DNA from: Macrosoma leucophasiata
Lineage: Eukaryota > Arthropoda > Insecta > Lepidoptera > Hedylidae
Direction of reading: 5' to 3'
Length of the DNA stretch: 64,000 nt
Assembly: GCA_036365455.1 (NCBI GenBank)
Contig: JAWQUS010000030.1
Span: 4,588,001-4,652,000, forward strand
Under the pieces are notes generated by a model. That model ran no database searches, was not told the origin of the DNA, and was given only the letters and a program-made list of their open reading frames with translations. Shown piece after piece: positions 41,990 to 53,113 of the stretch. A program made the translations under genes and the position numbers. Positions within the stretch are counted from its first letter, which is position 1; every line of letters begins with the position of its first letter.

Positions 41990-42690
41990 AGTCCAATCAT
42001 TACTCATCGGATTATCACCAATTAATCTTAATTTCGTTAGCTACGAGGCGTATAAAACTAGGGTTCACAACAAAAAAAAAATTCTACCCAGTCAGCTAAC
42101 AAGAACAATAGAATAGCAACATCAGCTACGCACGTTTTTCTTTCTATTTTATATGTTTTTCCTTCTCAGAAGGTTTTTTTATAGGTTTTTCCTCCGTTAT
42201 AAAGCTATTGAGCGTACCTTGTCACTAATTAGGGAACACGAGCAGAGGTAGTGTTCGTAGATCGAGGAAAGCAAATTTATAATAAAGACAATTAAGATTT
42301 TTATGTCGAAATAATTAATTTATTAAATTAAAAATAAAAATGTGATATGAAAAACCTTAAATTAGTCGAAAACTCATCACTGTAAAGAAATCAACACCAT
42401 TACATTTTTTTTAAACATCAAATTATTGGGTTATTCTGTAATTAATCCTAGTTACGTTGAGCACAAAGCGTATAAAACTAAGTCTCTTACTCAATTTCAC
42501 AATGAAAAAAAAGCGTATCCATGCAGTTAACAAGATCAGTAGAATAGCAACATCAGCCATGCACGGTTTTTTTTCTTTTTTAATTTTATCCTCCTCAGAA
42601 GGTTTTCTTTTACAATTTCATCTCCGTTACACAGCCATTGAGCGTGCCTTGTCACTAATTAGGGTATAGGTTCACAGTGTTCGTTGGTAG
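41990..42690. repeat. Diverged tandem duplication, period about 430 bp
   Basis: 41990-42260 and 42425-42690 share GCGTATAAAACTA, GTTAACAAGA(A/T), AATAGAATAGCAACATCAGC, CTCAGAAGGTTTT, CTCCGTTA and GCGT(A/G)CCTTGTCACTAATTA. About 20-25% apparent divergence. Unidentified. Confidence 0.65.
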
Positions 42691-42701
42691 TCGAAAGTAA
42701 C

Positions 42702-43174
42702 AAAGGAGATGTTGCAAAAATGTATGGACCTCCGGCCATGTATTGTACACAATATCATTAAACAGGCAAAATCAATTTAGAAACATTTTTTACTGCAGTT
42801 TTCACTTGTTTAGCTTTGTTTGCAGTTACAAAACATAATTTGCAGTTAGAATTGCAACTCAAAACTAATATGGTGAATATGGCGGGCGATGTCATTTTGA
42901 CATTTTAATTTTTTAAATTGTATTTTGATTATAGAACTAGGAGAAAAAAGTAATATTTTCTATATACTATCAAAATCGATTGATCCCAAGTGTCGGCTGT
43001 ATCGCCGCCATGTTTAACATGGTTGAAAATGATAAAATCGTTTGAATTAAATGTGGTTGTAACTCCAAAATATATTCTTGAATAAATTAATTGTATTTTT
43101 TTCGGATTCTTCTTTAATTTACCCACTTTTTGAGGACATGTACGAACCAGGGCCGAGCTCGCAACATCTCCTTT
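42702..43174. mobile_element. TIR element, about 470 bp
   Basis: Perfect 14-bp terminal inverted repeat AAAGGAGATGTTGC at both ends. The interior is noncoding, with GGCCATGTATTGTACACAAT and a pair GAATATGGCGGGCGATG / GTATCGCCGCCATG. One end recurs at 2413-2609. No convincing target duplication, so the superfamily is open. Confidence 0.65.
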
Positions 43175-43504
43175 TTAATGAATGTTGTTAAGATTTTATC
43201 CCGTAATTAAGTTAAGGATAACGATCATGAGCTCATTTGTAGAACAGAGTGTAGCGTTTGTTACTGCTCGTTCTTTAAACCCTTAGTTACTTATTAAATG
43301 TGTTTGATTCGGTCCTTCATAAAAAAAACCTTAAAGATGTAAGGTAATTTTCAAAGATCACATCATTTATATTGGAACTAAATACTTTTAGGTACAAGTA
43401 ATCGGTATCGATGTGACCATTATTTAATATTTTATTTTATTTTAAATATCTTTTTGTCGCAGATTTTTTTTAAGTTCTTTTTTTCTATTTATTAGGTAAG
43501 TGAA

Positions 43505-43606
43505 AATGCAGCCTATAGACATTTACACAAATACCGAAAGATGCGCTGCCACCCCTAAGGCCTAAGTAGTTTTGCCTCTATGATAGTTATTCCAGGGTCA
43601 TACATT
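43505..43606 (-). repeat. R1 internal fragment, older subfamily
   Basis: GCAGCCTATAGACATTTACA, GATGCGCTGCCACCCCTAAG and TGATAGTTATTCCAGGGTC; both ends missing. Confidence 0.65.
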
Positions 43607-43985
43607 AGCAAAAAATACAATAAAATGTAAAACTTGAATTAACCAAAATGAGCAAATGAGATGATAAATCAAAAGCCAAAATATCTTTAAAAACAAAAAT
43701 ATTTTAACAACGTATGACGATATTACGAAATCGTTAAAGATCTGAAAATATACAAATGTCAGAGTTCTCGTACATTTTTAATATGAGCGTTTAATTCTCA
43801 CTCTGTCCAATTCTGGAGCTTTGAGCTTTCGCGGCTCGACGCACCGATGACTCTACAAAGACACGGACTGCGAGCAATTTAAAAGTTGGCAAAAGTATGT
43901 CAAAAAATTCAACAGAAATATAAGTAGAACATTTCAATATTATCTTTTAGAATCCAGGCCCATTTTAATATATTTAACAAAAAAT

Positions 43986-44287
43986 GTTTTTTTTATATAA
44001 TGAAGATGGTGAAGATGGCAAACAAGCATGCAGTTCACTTAGATGTTAAGAGATGACTGCAGCCTATACCCATCTACACAAAAAGCAGAGGTCAACATTT
44101 AGATTCGTTGCCACCCCTGAGGCCTCAGTTGTTATGTCTCTGTGGTAGTTATCACAGGGCCGTACATTACCACATAACCGTAATACGATAGTGCTGAACA
44201 CTACCATTTAATACCAGATTAGGTAATGTGTTGGTGGTGGTGCCTATGCCTTCGAGTTCCTACACTTGGAACTCTACCGCCAGTAAA
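43986..44287 (-). repeat. R1, older subfamily (duplicate 1)
   Basis: Has an extra GAAGATGGTGAAGATGGC before the R1 tail, CTCTGTGGTAGTTATCACAG and TCGAGTTCCTACACTTGG. Confidence 0.88.
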
Positions 44288-44555
44288 ATGTCATTAATTA
44301 GCTGATTGTTATGTTTTAAATATACAAATGTCAGAGTTCTCGTACATTTTTAATATGAGCATTTAATTCTCACTCTGTCCAATTCTGGAGCTTTGAGCTT
44401 TCGCGGCTCGACGCACCGATGACTCTACAAAGACACGGACTGCGAGCAATTTAAAAGTTGGCAAAAGTATGTCAAAAAATTTCAACAGAAATATAAGTAG
44501 AACATTTCAATATTACCTTTTAGAATCCAGGCCTATTTTAATATATTTAACAGAA

Positions 44556-44858
44556 TTTTTTTTTATATAATGAAGATGGTGAAGATGGCAAACAAGCATG
44601 CAGTTCACTTAGATGTTAAGAGATGACTGCAGCCTATACACATCTACACAAAAAGCAGAGGTCAACATTTAGATTTGTTGCCACCCCTGAGGCCTCAGTT
44701 GTTATGTCTCTGTGGTAGTATCACAGGGCCGTACATTACCACATTACCGTAATACGATAGTGCTGCACACTACCATTTTATACCAGATTAGGTAATGTGG
44801 TGGTGGTGGTGCCTATGCCCTCGAGTTCCTACACTTGGAACTCTACCGCCAGTAAAAT
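44556..44858 (-). repeat. R1, older subfamily (duplicate 2)
   Basis: Same as duplicate 1 with GTGGTAGTATCACAG (one base lost) and GTGCTGCACACTACC. Confidence 0.88.
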
Positions 44859-44969
44859 GTCATTAATTAGCTGATTGTTATGTTTTTTATTTAATTTAAT
44901 TAAATATGTTGCTGTTAAAATATTGTACCAAGATCAATAGTGTTTCATTTTATAAAAATACTTCCGAAT

Positions 44970-45236
44970 TGGTAGAGCTCCAGTGACGGAGCTCGCGGGC
45001 GTAGGCACCACCGCATTACCTAATATACCTACTTGCCGCTAAATGGTATCTAGTGTTCAGCAATATCGTGTTCCGGTCAGGTGGTAATGTACAGCCCTGT
45101 CATTTCCGGCACAGAAGCATAACGCATCTGAATTATGACCTTGGTCTTAGTGTGGGTGTCTATAGGCTGCAGTCATCACTTAACATCAGTGTAAACTGCA
45201 TGCTTGTTTGCCACTTCCATTACATTCAATAAAAAT
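44970..45236 (+). repeat. R1, near full length, short internal deletion
   Basis: Head GGTAGAGCTCCAGTGACGGA. Loses the CTTAGGCCTCAGGAGTGG segment (CATAACGCATCTG junction). The tail is TTACATTCAATAAAAA in place of TTACATAAAA. Confidence 0.85.
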
Positions 45237-45947
45237 GGAATTCGGTATGCTCTTATAACACAGTTAGTTTTGAGAACTTGAACTAAATTGTGTCATTGTT
45301 TTATTTCCGACAGTAATTTTACTGGTAAATATTAAACAAACGTAATTAATCGTCAATTATTCAACGCGTAAAATTAAATGTAAAATAACTACTTACAAAT
45401 AAATAGTTCGTGCAAAGTTTTACACTGCACTTAACACTTCACGTTGCATTCAGCACTGGCACTAAAACTTTAAAAATACATCGGCAGAATAATTGTATTT
45501 CCATGCACTATAAAAAACAAATCTGTCAGTTTACTTTTCAAGACACGTAACAGTTTACGCGCGAAACAGACTGTCGGAAAATGGCGGTCGGTCGGCCTCC
45601 GCTCACGGTAGTCAGCATTAGACTGTAGCTTTTCACTTGAATCACGCTCTCGACTGCGGCTTTACTAGTTTTAATGTAGAGGAAAATCACAATTCCGCTT
45701 TGTTAAGCTTAATAAAAAGAATGTTTATGCCTTAATTCGTTTTTGTAATTGTTTATGAAAGCTGGCTGCTTTTGTTTTCATGAAAAGTAAGGTCTTATTC
45801 AAATATTTATATACATTTTGCGATAATGTCTGTAGAATGAAAGACCTTAAATAATAAATTGAAACGTGAAATCGAAATGGAAGTTATTATATTAAAATCT
45901 GTATTTTAGCATAAAATTTCATCTCTTTGTAGTCGCGTATTTTTATT
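45237..45947. promoter_or_regulatory. Possible promoter or first-exon region
   Basis: Around 45530-45670 the sequence is unusually CpG-rich for the window (TTTACGCGCGAAACAG, GGCGGTCGGTCGGCCTCCGC, CACGCTCTCGACTGCGGC). No TATA box or coding exon is evident. It belongs to no repeat seen here, which makes a host regulatory element possible but unproven. The flanks are AT-rich. Confidence 0.25.
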
Positions 45948-46221
45948 TTTCAATAAAAGTGGCAAACTATCGTGCAATTTCCATTGATGTTAAGTGATGA
46001 CTGCAGCCTATAGACACCCACACAATGACCAGAGGACAAAATGCAGATGCACTGCCACTCCTGAGGCATTAGGTGTTATGCCTCTGTGCCGGAAATTACA
46101 GAGCCGTACATTACCACCTGACCGGAACACGATATTGCTGAACACTAGATACCATTTAGCGGCAAGTAGGTATATTAGGTAATGCGGTGGTGCACCGTCA
46201 CTGGAGCTCTACCACCAGTCT
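45948..46221 (-). repeat. R1, near full length
   Basis: Same lineage as 29456 and 33680 (ACACAATGACCAGAGG). The head has lost the CCTACGCCCGCGAGCTC segment. Confidence 0.85.
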
Positions 46222-46379
46222 AAAATATATAATATAAAAAACAATTATTAAGGGTAAAAGCGACTTCTATACGATATTCAATAAACTGAAAAGTCTATTA
46301 TATCGGTTGCCTAACTAGCATAGTTGGTAATAGATCGCGCTGCTGCTACCATAAAGCAATGCAATAGATGTGAAGGAAA

Positions 46380-46500
46380 GATTTGACAAATCGGGCAGGA
46401 CTTCAGTAGCTCAATTGGAAGAGCGGCTGGACTAGATTCCCAGCAGGTCGCGAGTTCGAGTCTCGCCTGAAGTCAAATTTTTCTTTCCATTTTTCTTTAA
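46380..46500 (+). mobile_element. T3 tRNA-like element, best-preserved copy
   Basis: 46399-46474 folds like a tRNA: acceptor GACTTCAG with CTGAAGTC, D arm GCTC-AATTGGAA-GAGC, anticodon stem GCTGG/CCAGC, variable AGGTC, T arm GCGAG-TTCGAGT-CTCGC. The anticodon loop has 9 nt (ACTAGATTC) where 7 is normal. Flanks on both sides recur in the copy at 17884, so it is a dispersed repeat with intact-looking A and B boxes, not a confirmed tRNA gene. Confidence 0.7.
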
Positions 46501-47338
46501 AAATAAAAAATATATAGTATATTTTCAGTCAGCCCTTTCTCCGCTATTGTGTTTTTTTTCGTTCAACTGTAGTTATTATTTAATTGTTGAATGGATGGGT
46601 TTATCCCACGATGGATCAGTAGTTCAGTGGTCCCTAGTGCCTACCTAGTTGCTAGGTTAGAAAGTTAGTCATATTTTTAAGTACCTTTAAGCGTTTAGGT
46701 GTTTTTTGAACGTGAATATTATTCCATTTTGATATGTTAATCGATCATATGTCGTATAAATATTAATATTTATTTCTGACCTAACACGAGTGTGGACGAT
46801 TCCTTCTTCCTTGAAACTACTTTATAGTACCTAACTTCACGCCTGTAATCCCTATTATTATTTTAATTTTTTTTTTTAATTCACGCGAACTAAGCGTTTA
46901 GCTAGTAGGCTCCACAACTTTAACGTTCAACTTGGAAAATTTAGTTAGAAAAACGAAATCCTATTGAAATGCATCGACACGTATTTACCCATTTTTTTTT
47001 AATGGCAAGGTCTTCCGTTAGCAAATAGTACGTATGTATGTCGAAGAAATTTAATTAAATTGTATGATATTGTTGCCGACGTAAAGGATGTTTTCGTTAT
47101 TACAAAAAGGGCCTTTTCCATCGTACATGTACAGGAATTTCTACAAGCAAAATAATTACACAATATTAAAACACAAGGACAAGGGAGTTATGTTTCCTGA
47201 AATTAGTGCATTTTAGGATCTCCTATCCGAAGGGCAAATACGGGATTCCATTACTAAAACCCATAATCTAAGTCGTAATCTCGACCTTAACTCAACCTCA
47301 CTCAGTGGAATTGGTATTCTTAGTTGTAACTTAAGTAG
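46501..47338. other. No gene recognised
   Basis: AT-rich. A 21-bp T1 scrap (AACTTCACGCCTGTAATCCC) lies at 46834. Nothing else seen. Confidence 0.45.
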
Positions 47339-47571
47339 TCCGCTAAATGGTAGTGTTCAGCACTATCGTGTTCCGGTCAGGTGGTAATGTACGGCCCTGT
47401 AATTTCCGGCACAGAGGCATAACACCTTAGGCCTCAGGAGTGGTAACGCATTTGCATTTTGACCTTGGTCTTTGTGTGGGTGTCTATAGGCTGCAGTCAT
47501 CACTTAACATCAATGTGAACTGCATGCTTGTTTGCCACTTCAACTACATAAAAAAAAAAAAAAAAAAAACT
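47339..47571 (+). repeat. R1, 5'-truncated, long poly(A)
   Basis: Begins CCGCTAAATGGTAGTG and ends in a 20-A run, the longest R1 tail here; internal sequence is close to the R1 consensus, so probably a young insertion. Confidence 0.9.
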
Positions 47572-47913
47572 TATAACGTCAACTCGACATTCTGCCTCCG
47601 CTTGAGGTAAGAAAGCAATTGTACCTACCGTGAAGTTTCGAGGAGTATTTACACACTACATCTATTTATAGATCATTCACAAAATAGTTATAACTATATG
47701 ATAATCCGTACATAGGAGTTACTGTCAAAATACAACTAAGAATATGGATTTCGAGGCGTCCTCATAAAGTATCTTAACCTGAGTGTGAGTCCGCGATTCG
47801 ACGGCGCCCGCGCCGACTACCATCCAGTTCATTTCAATAAGGCTTCGCTGTACAGAACACATACGTTAAAGCGCAAGCCTAGATTAACTTAGAGGATAAC
47901 CATTTTATTATAT

Positions 47914-48191
47914 GTAATTAAGGTAGCAAACAACCTAGCAGTTCACATTGATATTAACTGATATCTGCAGCCAATAGACACCCACACAAAGACCAAAGTC
48001 AAAATGTAGATGCGTTGCCACCCCTGAGACCTTAGTTATTATGTCTCTGTGATAAGTTATTACGGGGCCATATATTACCATCTAACCGGAACACGACAGT
48101 GCTAAACACTGGCATTTGGTGACAGATAGATTATGTAATGCGGTGGTGCTTACGCCCTCGAGCTCCTACAATGGAACTCTACCACCAGTAA
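47914..48191 (-). repeat. R1, older subfamily, near full length
   Basis: CTCTGTGATAAGTTATTACG and the head TCGAGCTCCTACAATGGAAC. Confidence 0.85.
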
Positions 48192-48571
48192 AAATGGGAT
48201 CTGTTTATTGCTCTTGGTACGGAACTATAAATAAAAGTGTTTATCTTTCTATTTCTAAAGAATAGGTAAAGATAAATAATGGAACAAGAAGGGTTAACGT
48301 TGGGTACGTTACTTCAAGAACATCAATAGTCTGTGAGCAAATTATTTGACGCTGTCCGTTATAAGGCAAAATCAAAAACGAAAGCTAGATTTGAGATGAT
48401 TGGTGATGTAATAGATTTTGATGAGTATTATAAACGTAATACGCGGCAAATGCCTCGCGAGGCTGCTCGCTTGGTGTGGACGTATCCGACACTAAAAATA
48501 TAAGCATCATAATATATGGCATAATAGTTAAAATAGTTGTTTTAACTATGATGCTAATGTATAATGATCCT

Positions 48572-48738
48572 AATGCCTTGTAATTTCCGGCACACAGCCA
48601 TAACACCTTGGGCCTCAGGAGTGGTAACGCATCTGCATGTTGACCTTGGTCTTTGTGTGGGTGTCTATAGGCTGCAGTCATCACTTAACATCAATGTGAA
48701 CTGCATGCTTGTTTGCCACGTCTATAACATAAAAAAAC
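48572..48738 (+). repeat. R1, 5'-truncated
   Basis: Starts at GCCTTGTAATTTCCGGCAC, keeps the 3' half and ends ATAACATAAAAAA. Confidence 0.88.
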
Positions 48739-48851
48739 AATGCTAAAACAATAGCAAGTATGCAAGTAGAGAGGCTTAACCTCACCTCAAACTCTATGCA
48801 TGCCCTGTTCGGAACTTATCGTAAATTTGTTATCCTTAAACTAATGTAGGT

Positions 48852-49245
48852 AAATGTCTCAGTAATCTAGTAGTAGTAGGCCATCACGGCTGCACTGGGT
48901 TCCTGAGTTATATACCCAGGTAAGGGGTTAGGTATGTGATATTAGTTTTTTTTTCAATTTTCTGAGAACATCTTGCGCCACCCTCGGAGTTTGTCAATAT
49001 ATCAAAAGCCTCGTCGTGGATGTTAATTTATTTATATATTTATTATTTTTATGCACAAAGATGGTACATAAAGGCGGACTTAATGCCACTAGGCATTCTC
49101 TTCCAGTCAACCTTTGGGTTATGAAGAGAGCGCCGATGTAGGTGCAAAACCGGTCTAAATGGTGTTTTGGTGTTTAAATGTGCGATTGATACAAATGTTC
49201 CCCTGCCTACTCCTTCGGGAATTACATACATAAAGTAACGTTAAT
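48852..49245 (+). mobile_element. T1 SINE, degenerate, split by Q
   Basis: Head GTCTCAGTAATCTAGTAGTA and ATACCCAGGTAAGGGGTTA, middle ending CCTCGTCGTGGATGTTAA, then about 165 bp of other DNA, then the T1 end CTGCCTACTCCTTCGGGAAT. The intervening DNA includes a Q repeat on the minus strand (49022-49120: AAGGCGGACTTAATGCCACT, CAGTCAACCTTTGGG). Confidence 0.6.
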
Positions 49246-49528
49246 TTATGTACAAATTATACAAAATTAAAGTTCACAGTTTAAATTAAAATACAATATA
49301 AAGTTCACATATCGAAACAATGCTGAATATCCTTGGAGAAAGTTTTTGGCTACCTTCCACGTTAGCTTAAAGTTTGAGTCACGTAATCAAAATGTGAATA
49401 GGGTTCAAACATCTCCGGCATTCGCAACTTCCGACTTCCGCATCCCTATCTCATATACTATATTATTACCTAATATATAATTTAAACTACTGCTTTTTGC
49501 ACAGAGAGCAATAGTTTATAATATAAAA

Positions 49529-49925
49529 CTAGCTGTGTCCGCGGTTCTGTCGCGACAAAGTCCGGGTGAACGACGCGATGTTACTTGTGAACCACTCGCA
49601 GACCGCGCGCGGCTCACTTGGGAACGCAAAACAAGCCAGTGGTCACCGAGTGGTCCACTCGCAGTCCGTGCGAGGACCGGGCGTCGCCCTCGGAATTCAC
49701 GATGAAAAAACAATAAAGATCGTGCTGAAAAGCACGGATTCGAATTGTAAATACCTAGCAGGCAGCCGGAGACTCCGGTCCTTAAATAAGCGCACCACGC
49801 ACACGACAACAGATGACAAACGCGCCAGGTGTTAGTATAATTAATCAAGTTTCATTGTAATCGAACCGGTAGTTTTTGAGTGATACTTGAACAAACAGAC
49901 AGACGGACAGAAAACAAATTTTCGA
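49529..49925 (-). mobile_element. Helitron-like element carrying a GC-rich insert
   Basis: One end is CTAGCTGTGTCCGCGG (minus-strand 3' CTAG, followed by T). The other has TTTCATTGTAATCGAACC and AACAAACAGACAGACGGACA as in related elements. About 270 bp between them (49565-49840) are GC-rich, unlike any H copy here, and contain frames of 89 (+) and 110 (-) codons. This could be captured host sequence; no protein family recognised. Confidence 0.5.
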
Positions 49926-49948
49926 TTCAGGATCTTTCAATGTGGCAT

Positions 49949-50105
49949 TTTTTTAATGTAATGGCAGTGGCAAACAAGCATGTATTTCACATTGGTGTTA
50001 AGTGATGACTGCAGCCTTTAGACACCCACACAAAGACCAAGGTCAAAATGTGTTACCACTCCTGAGGCCTAAAGTGTTATATACCTGTGTGCCGGAAATT
50101 ATAAG
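49949..50105 (-). repeat. R1, 5'-truncated
   Basis: Poly(T), GGCAGTGGCAAACAAGCATG to GTGCCGGAAATTATAAG. A plus-strand R1 tail scrap (ATCAATGTGAATTGTATG) sits at 50305-50357. Confidence 0.8.
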
Positions 50106-50368
50106 ATCATTATCGAAACATATAAAAGGACAGTAAAAATCGAGTGTCTGTAGGTACATTACAGGTTTTTCCAAAAAACTGATTGGATAATAATTTATGG
50201 ACAAATAAGTAAAATTTTTAACAATTTAACTTTTTTGTTATTTTATGTGACTTCCCTTGGGAATCATAACTCATCTACCTTGAAATCTCTGGTTTGCAGA
50301 GTATTCACTTACCATCAATGTGAATTGTATGTTTTTGGCATTGTCAAGTCATAAAAAAACCATAATTT

Positions 50369-50590
50369 GACGACCCAGTTGGTCCAGCGGTGTGAGACGA
50401 CCGCTTGATTCGAAGGGTCGCGGGTTCGATCCCCGCACCGGGACAAATATTTGTATGGCCTACAGATATTTGTTTCGGGTCTGGGTGTTTGTGTATGTGT
50501 TGTATGTGTACAACGGCACCTACGACACAGGTTTATAACTAATGTGGGCGGTGAGTGTAAGCGTATTTTATTTTTATTTATAATTTTTAA
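50369..50590 (+). mobile_element. T2 tRNA-derived SINE
   Basis: tRNA-like head: GACGACCCAGTTGGTCCAGC (box A), ACGACCGCTTGATTCGAAGG, GCGGGTTCGATCCCCGC (perfect T arm, box B), then ACCGGGACAAATATTTGTAT and a body with TTTCGGGTCTGGGTGTTTGT. Compared with the copy at 23990 it keeps a longer body. Confidence 0.85.
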
Positions 50591-51073
50591 AACATATCAA
50601 TGAGATTTATTACCCGATATCCTGATTGATAATGTCTGATCTAAACATTTCTAAACGATGATAATGTATTCGCTTAAGGTTAAATAAAGTTTTAATTTGA
50701 TGAAATTCGTGAAGGTGAAAAAAAATCTGTAAATCCGGGTCAAGCAGAACAGACGAAAGTAAATATTATTTTTTCCTTTAAATGTTACGTATAATTTAAA
50801 TATTTTGTTTCATTATATTTGATCAAAATTTGTAAATGTAACATTTGAATCAATATTTTGTTTTCTTTCGTATTTAATTACACACTCATAATTGACTTTT
50901 ATTGCGCCAATTTTATGTTACAATTTTTTATAATTACATTGTCTAGTCATCAATTTTGAAACTCAAACGATTCCACATTAATTATTTAGCTTCGGAAATA
51001 ATATAATCATAAACATATTTTATTTCTATACAAATACGGCTTTCAAATATCAACATAATTTTAGCCATGTTAT
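50591..51073. other. AT-rich, nothing recognised
   Basis: No repeat partner or coding frame seen. Confidence 0.45.
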
Positions 51074-51395
51074 AAAAAAAAAAACGTAACTTCACGCCTG
51101 TAATCCCCGAAGGGGTAGGCAGAGGTAAATGCATGCATTCAAGCATACATGCAAACACCCACGATTCGCCGGTTACGTTTTTTGGTCCATGTAACAGGTG
51201 GCGAGCCTGTTGACATCTCCGGGCACATTACCAAACTTTGAGGTACTGGGAAATTTCCAGAAAATTGATTAATCCCAATAGAACCAGAGATAAAGGCTTT
51301 TTCACCATTATCTCTGATAACCCCCTACCCGGGAATCGAACCCAGGACCTCAGCGTAGTAGTAGTGGCCTGCTACCACTAGGCTACCGAGGCAGT
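51074..51395 (-). mobile_element. T1 tRNA-derived SINE, full length, best copy
   Basis: Minus strand from TGCCTCGGTAGCCTAGTGGT and CCTGGGTTCGATTCCCGG (perfect 5-bp T stem) through the body to GATTACAGGCGTGAAGTTAC. In window orientation it starts with an 11-A run, i.e. the element ends in a T-rich tail. Box A and box B look intact. Confidence 0.92.
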
Positions 51396-51758
51396 TAATA
51401 TGTTATAACCATTCCATATTTTAAAAAATATAAATGATTGAAATTGTTCATTTTGTTTTTTATTATCATTTGGAGCTACATCATTTTTTTTCTCTTCGTA
51501 ACACTGAATTGATGAAAAATGAGGTACCCATGTTGGATCGGTGTACCGTTTCATAATATACCTTTCGTTTTTCTCGAAATCAATCTTATTTTAATCGTGC
51601 TAATGGACAAACATAATGTTATGAAATGTAACAAAAGCTTGCGATCTAAGTGTATGTAGGTGTGTAGGTGTGACTTTAGTGTCATGGGCGTTGAAATTAT
51701 ATCTAGCCTATTGCGTGTTACACAAAAAAGACTGACTTACCTTAAAGGTTATATATTA
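51396..51758. other. No gene recognised
   Basis: AT-rich. Nothing recurs in the window. Confidence 0.45.
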
Positions 51759-52320
51759 GGATCCCACTGCAAAATTTTTTCCCTTCATCCAGATATGCTG
51801 CAAACCTATTTTTTATGCATATTTATAATCTAGAGAATATACCACTAGGTTGCCAATCAAAATTTGGCCACAAGTCTTTTTTAAATTTTTTTTTGGGAAA
51901 ATATTTTCTTTAAACTTTTTTATTCAATAAAATATAGTTCACCTCACGGTAATATGAATAAAGACTCTGAAAAATCACGGCTGCCGTTGCGCACTTGGCC
52001 GCCCCTACCTATTTTCGTTCTGCCCCGATAACTTTTTACGTCCATAACGTACATGCATTAATTTATAGGTATACCTACCTATAATAAAATTAAATTAAAT
52101 CCATTTTTTTTCTCATTATTATGATATACGGGAGCTAAAAAATAAATAAATCGGCCGCAAATAAGAGTTGCTGGCTGTCAAAGATAAAAAAATAATTAAA
52201 AATACTTGCAGCCAATTTTTGATTGGCAACCTAGTGGATATATATTCTCTAGATTATAAATATGCATAAAAATTAGGTGCAGCATATCTGGATGAACGAA
52301 ATGATTCTGCAGTGGGATCC
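51759..52320. mobile_element. M2: long-TIR MITE, complete
   Basis: 562 bp with inverted terminal regions of about 130 bp: GGATCCCACTGCA...ATGCTGCA...TTTATAATCTAGAGAATATA...AGGTTGCCAATCA on the left and its complement on the right ending AGTGGGATCC. Flanked by TA on each side (51757-51758, 52321-52322), as for Tc1/mariner-type targets. The interior is AT-rich and noncoding. Another end lies at 36488. Confidence 0.85.
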
Positions 52321-52433
52321 TAACCTATTAGAAATTGCCACTCCTTGAAAGAAAGAAACTATATTTCACAGTACCTGTCAAGATAATTGCAAATCGAGCT
52401 TAGGAAAGAGAAAACCGTTCGAAAACAGTTTCG

Positions 52434-52714
52434 AGTTTTTTTTATGTAATGGAAGTGGCAAACAAGCATGCAGCTCACTTTGATGTAAAGTGATGACTGC
52501 AGCCTATAGACACCCACACTAAGACCAAAGTCAAAATGCAGATGCGTTACCACTCCTGAGGCCAAAGATGTTACGTCTCCGTGTCGGAAATTACATTACC
52601 ACCTGACCGGAACATGATAGTGCTGAACACTACCATTTAGCGACAAGTATATGAGGTAATGCGGTGGTGCCTACGCCCGCGAGCTCCATCACTGGAGCTC
52701 TACCACCAGTAAAT
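52434..52714 (-). repeat. R1, near full length
   Basis: Lacks CAGGGCCGT before ACATTACCACC; otherwise complete to GGAGCTCTACCACCAGTAAA. Confidence 0.88.
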
Positions 52715-53113
52715 CGATCGAGTTTGTAGATCGATCGAAAACTTGATCAAAATGGTCGATAAACGTCAATTAATAACGGTGCGAAAGAGATAACGCTCTA
52801 CAGACCCGAAATAAGCCGAAGTCTTCCCTCCTAAGCTCGATGTGTAATATTTATTGTTGAGCTTTATACCTTTGTTTTATAGAAAGAAATTAATTAAATT
52901 CACAGATGATTTTCGCAGATTCTTAATGTTAGTAGCTGAATTTCTGCGTCAGATATCTCTTCTTCACCATTAAGTTTTATCCCTTCATTCAGCGTGTAAC
53001 GTAGATTAACTGGCTTTTCTCAGCGTGATAACAGCGATCAAAGTTACCCTTATACGTCACGGCCAAGGTCAGGGGTTATGTTTAGTACAAATTTTAGGTG
53101 TAATATAAAAATA
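52715..53113. other. No gene recognised
   Basis: Unique-looking sequence. A small inverted GATCGATCGA / TAGATCGATCG cluster lies at 52713-52740. Confidence 0.4.

Larger units (their letters stand above)
43745..44887. repeat. Recent tandem duplication, period 573 bp
   Basis: 43745-44317 and 44318-44887 are nearly identical: both start AAATATACAAATGTCAGAGT, pass GAGCTTTCGCGGCTCGACGC, include a complete older-type R1 copy (next two entries) and end AGCTGATTGTTATGTTTT. Only a few substitutions and small indels separate them, so the duplication is young compared with the R1 copy it carries. Confidence 0.92.

Noticed and set aside
46399..46474. Functional tRNA gene
   Set aside because: The anticodon loop has 9 nt and both flanks are shared with another copy, which indicates a repeat.
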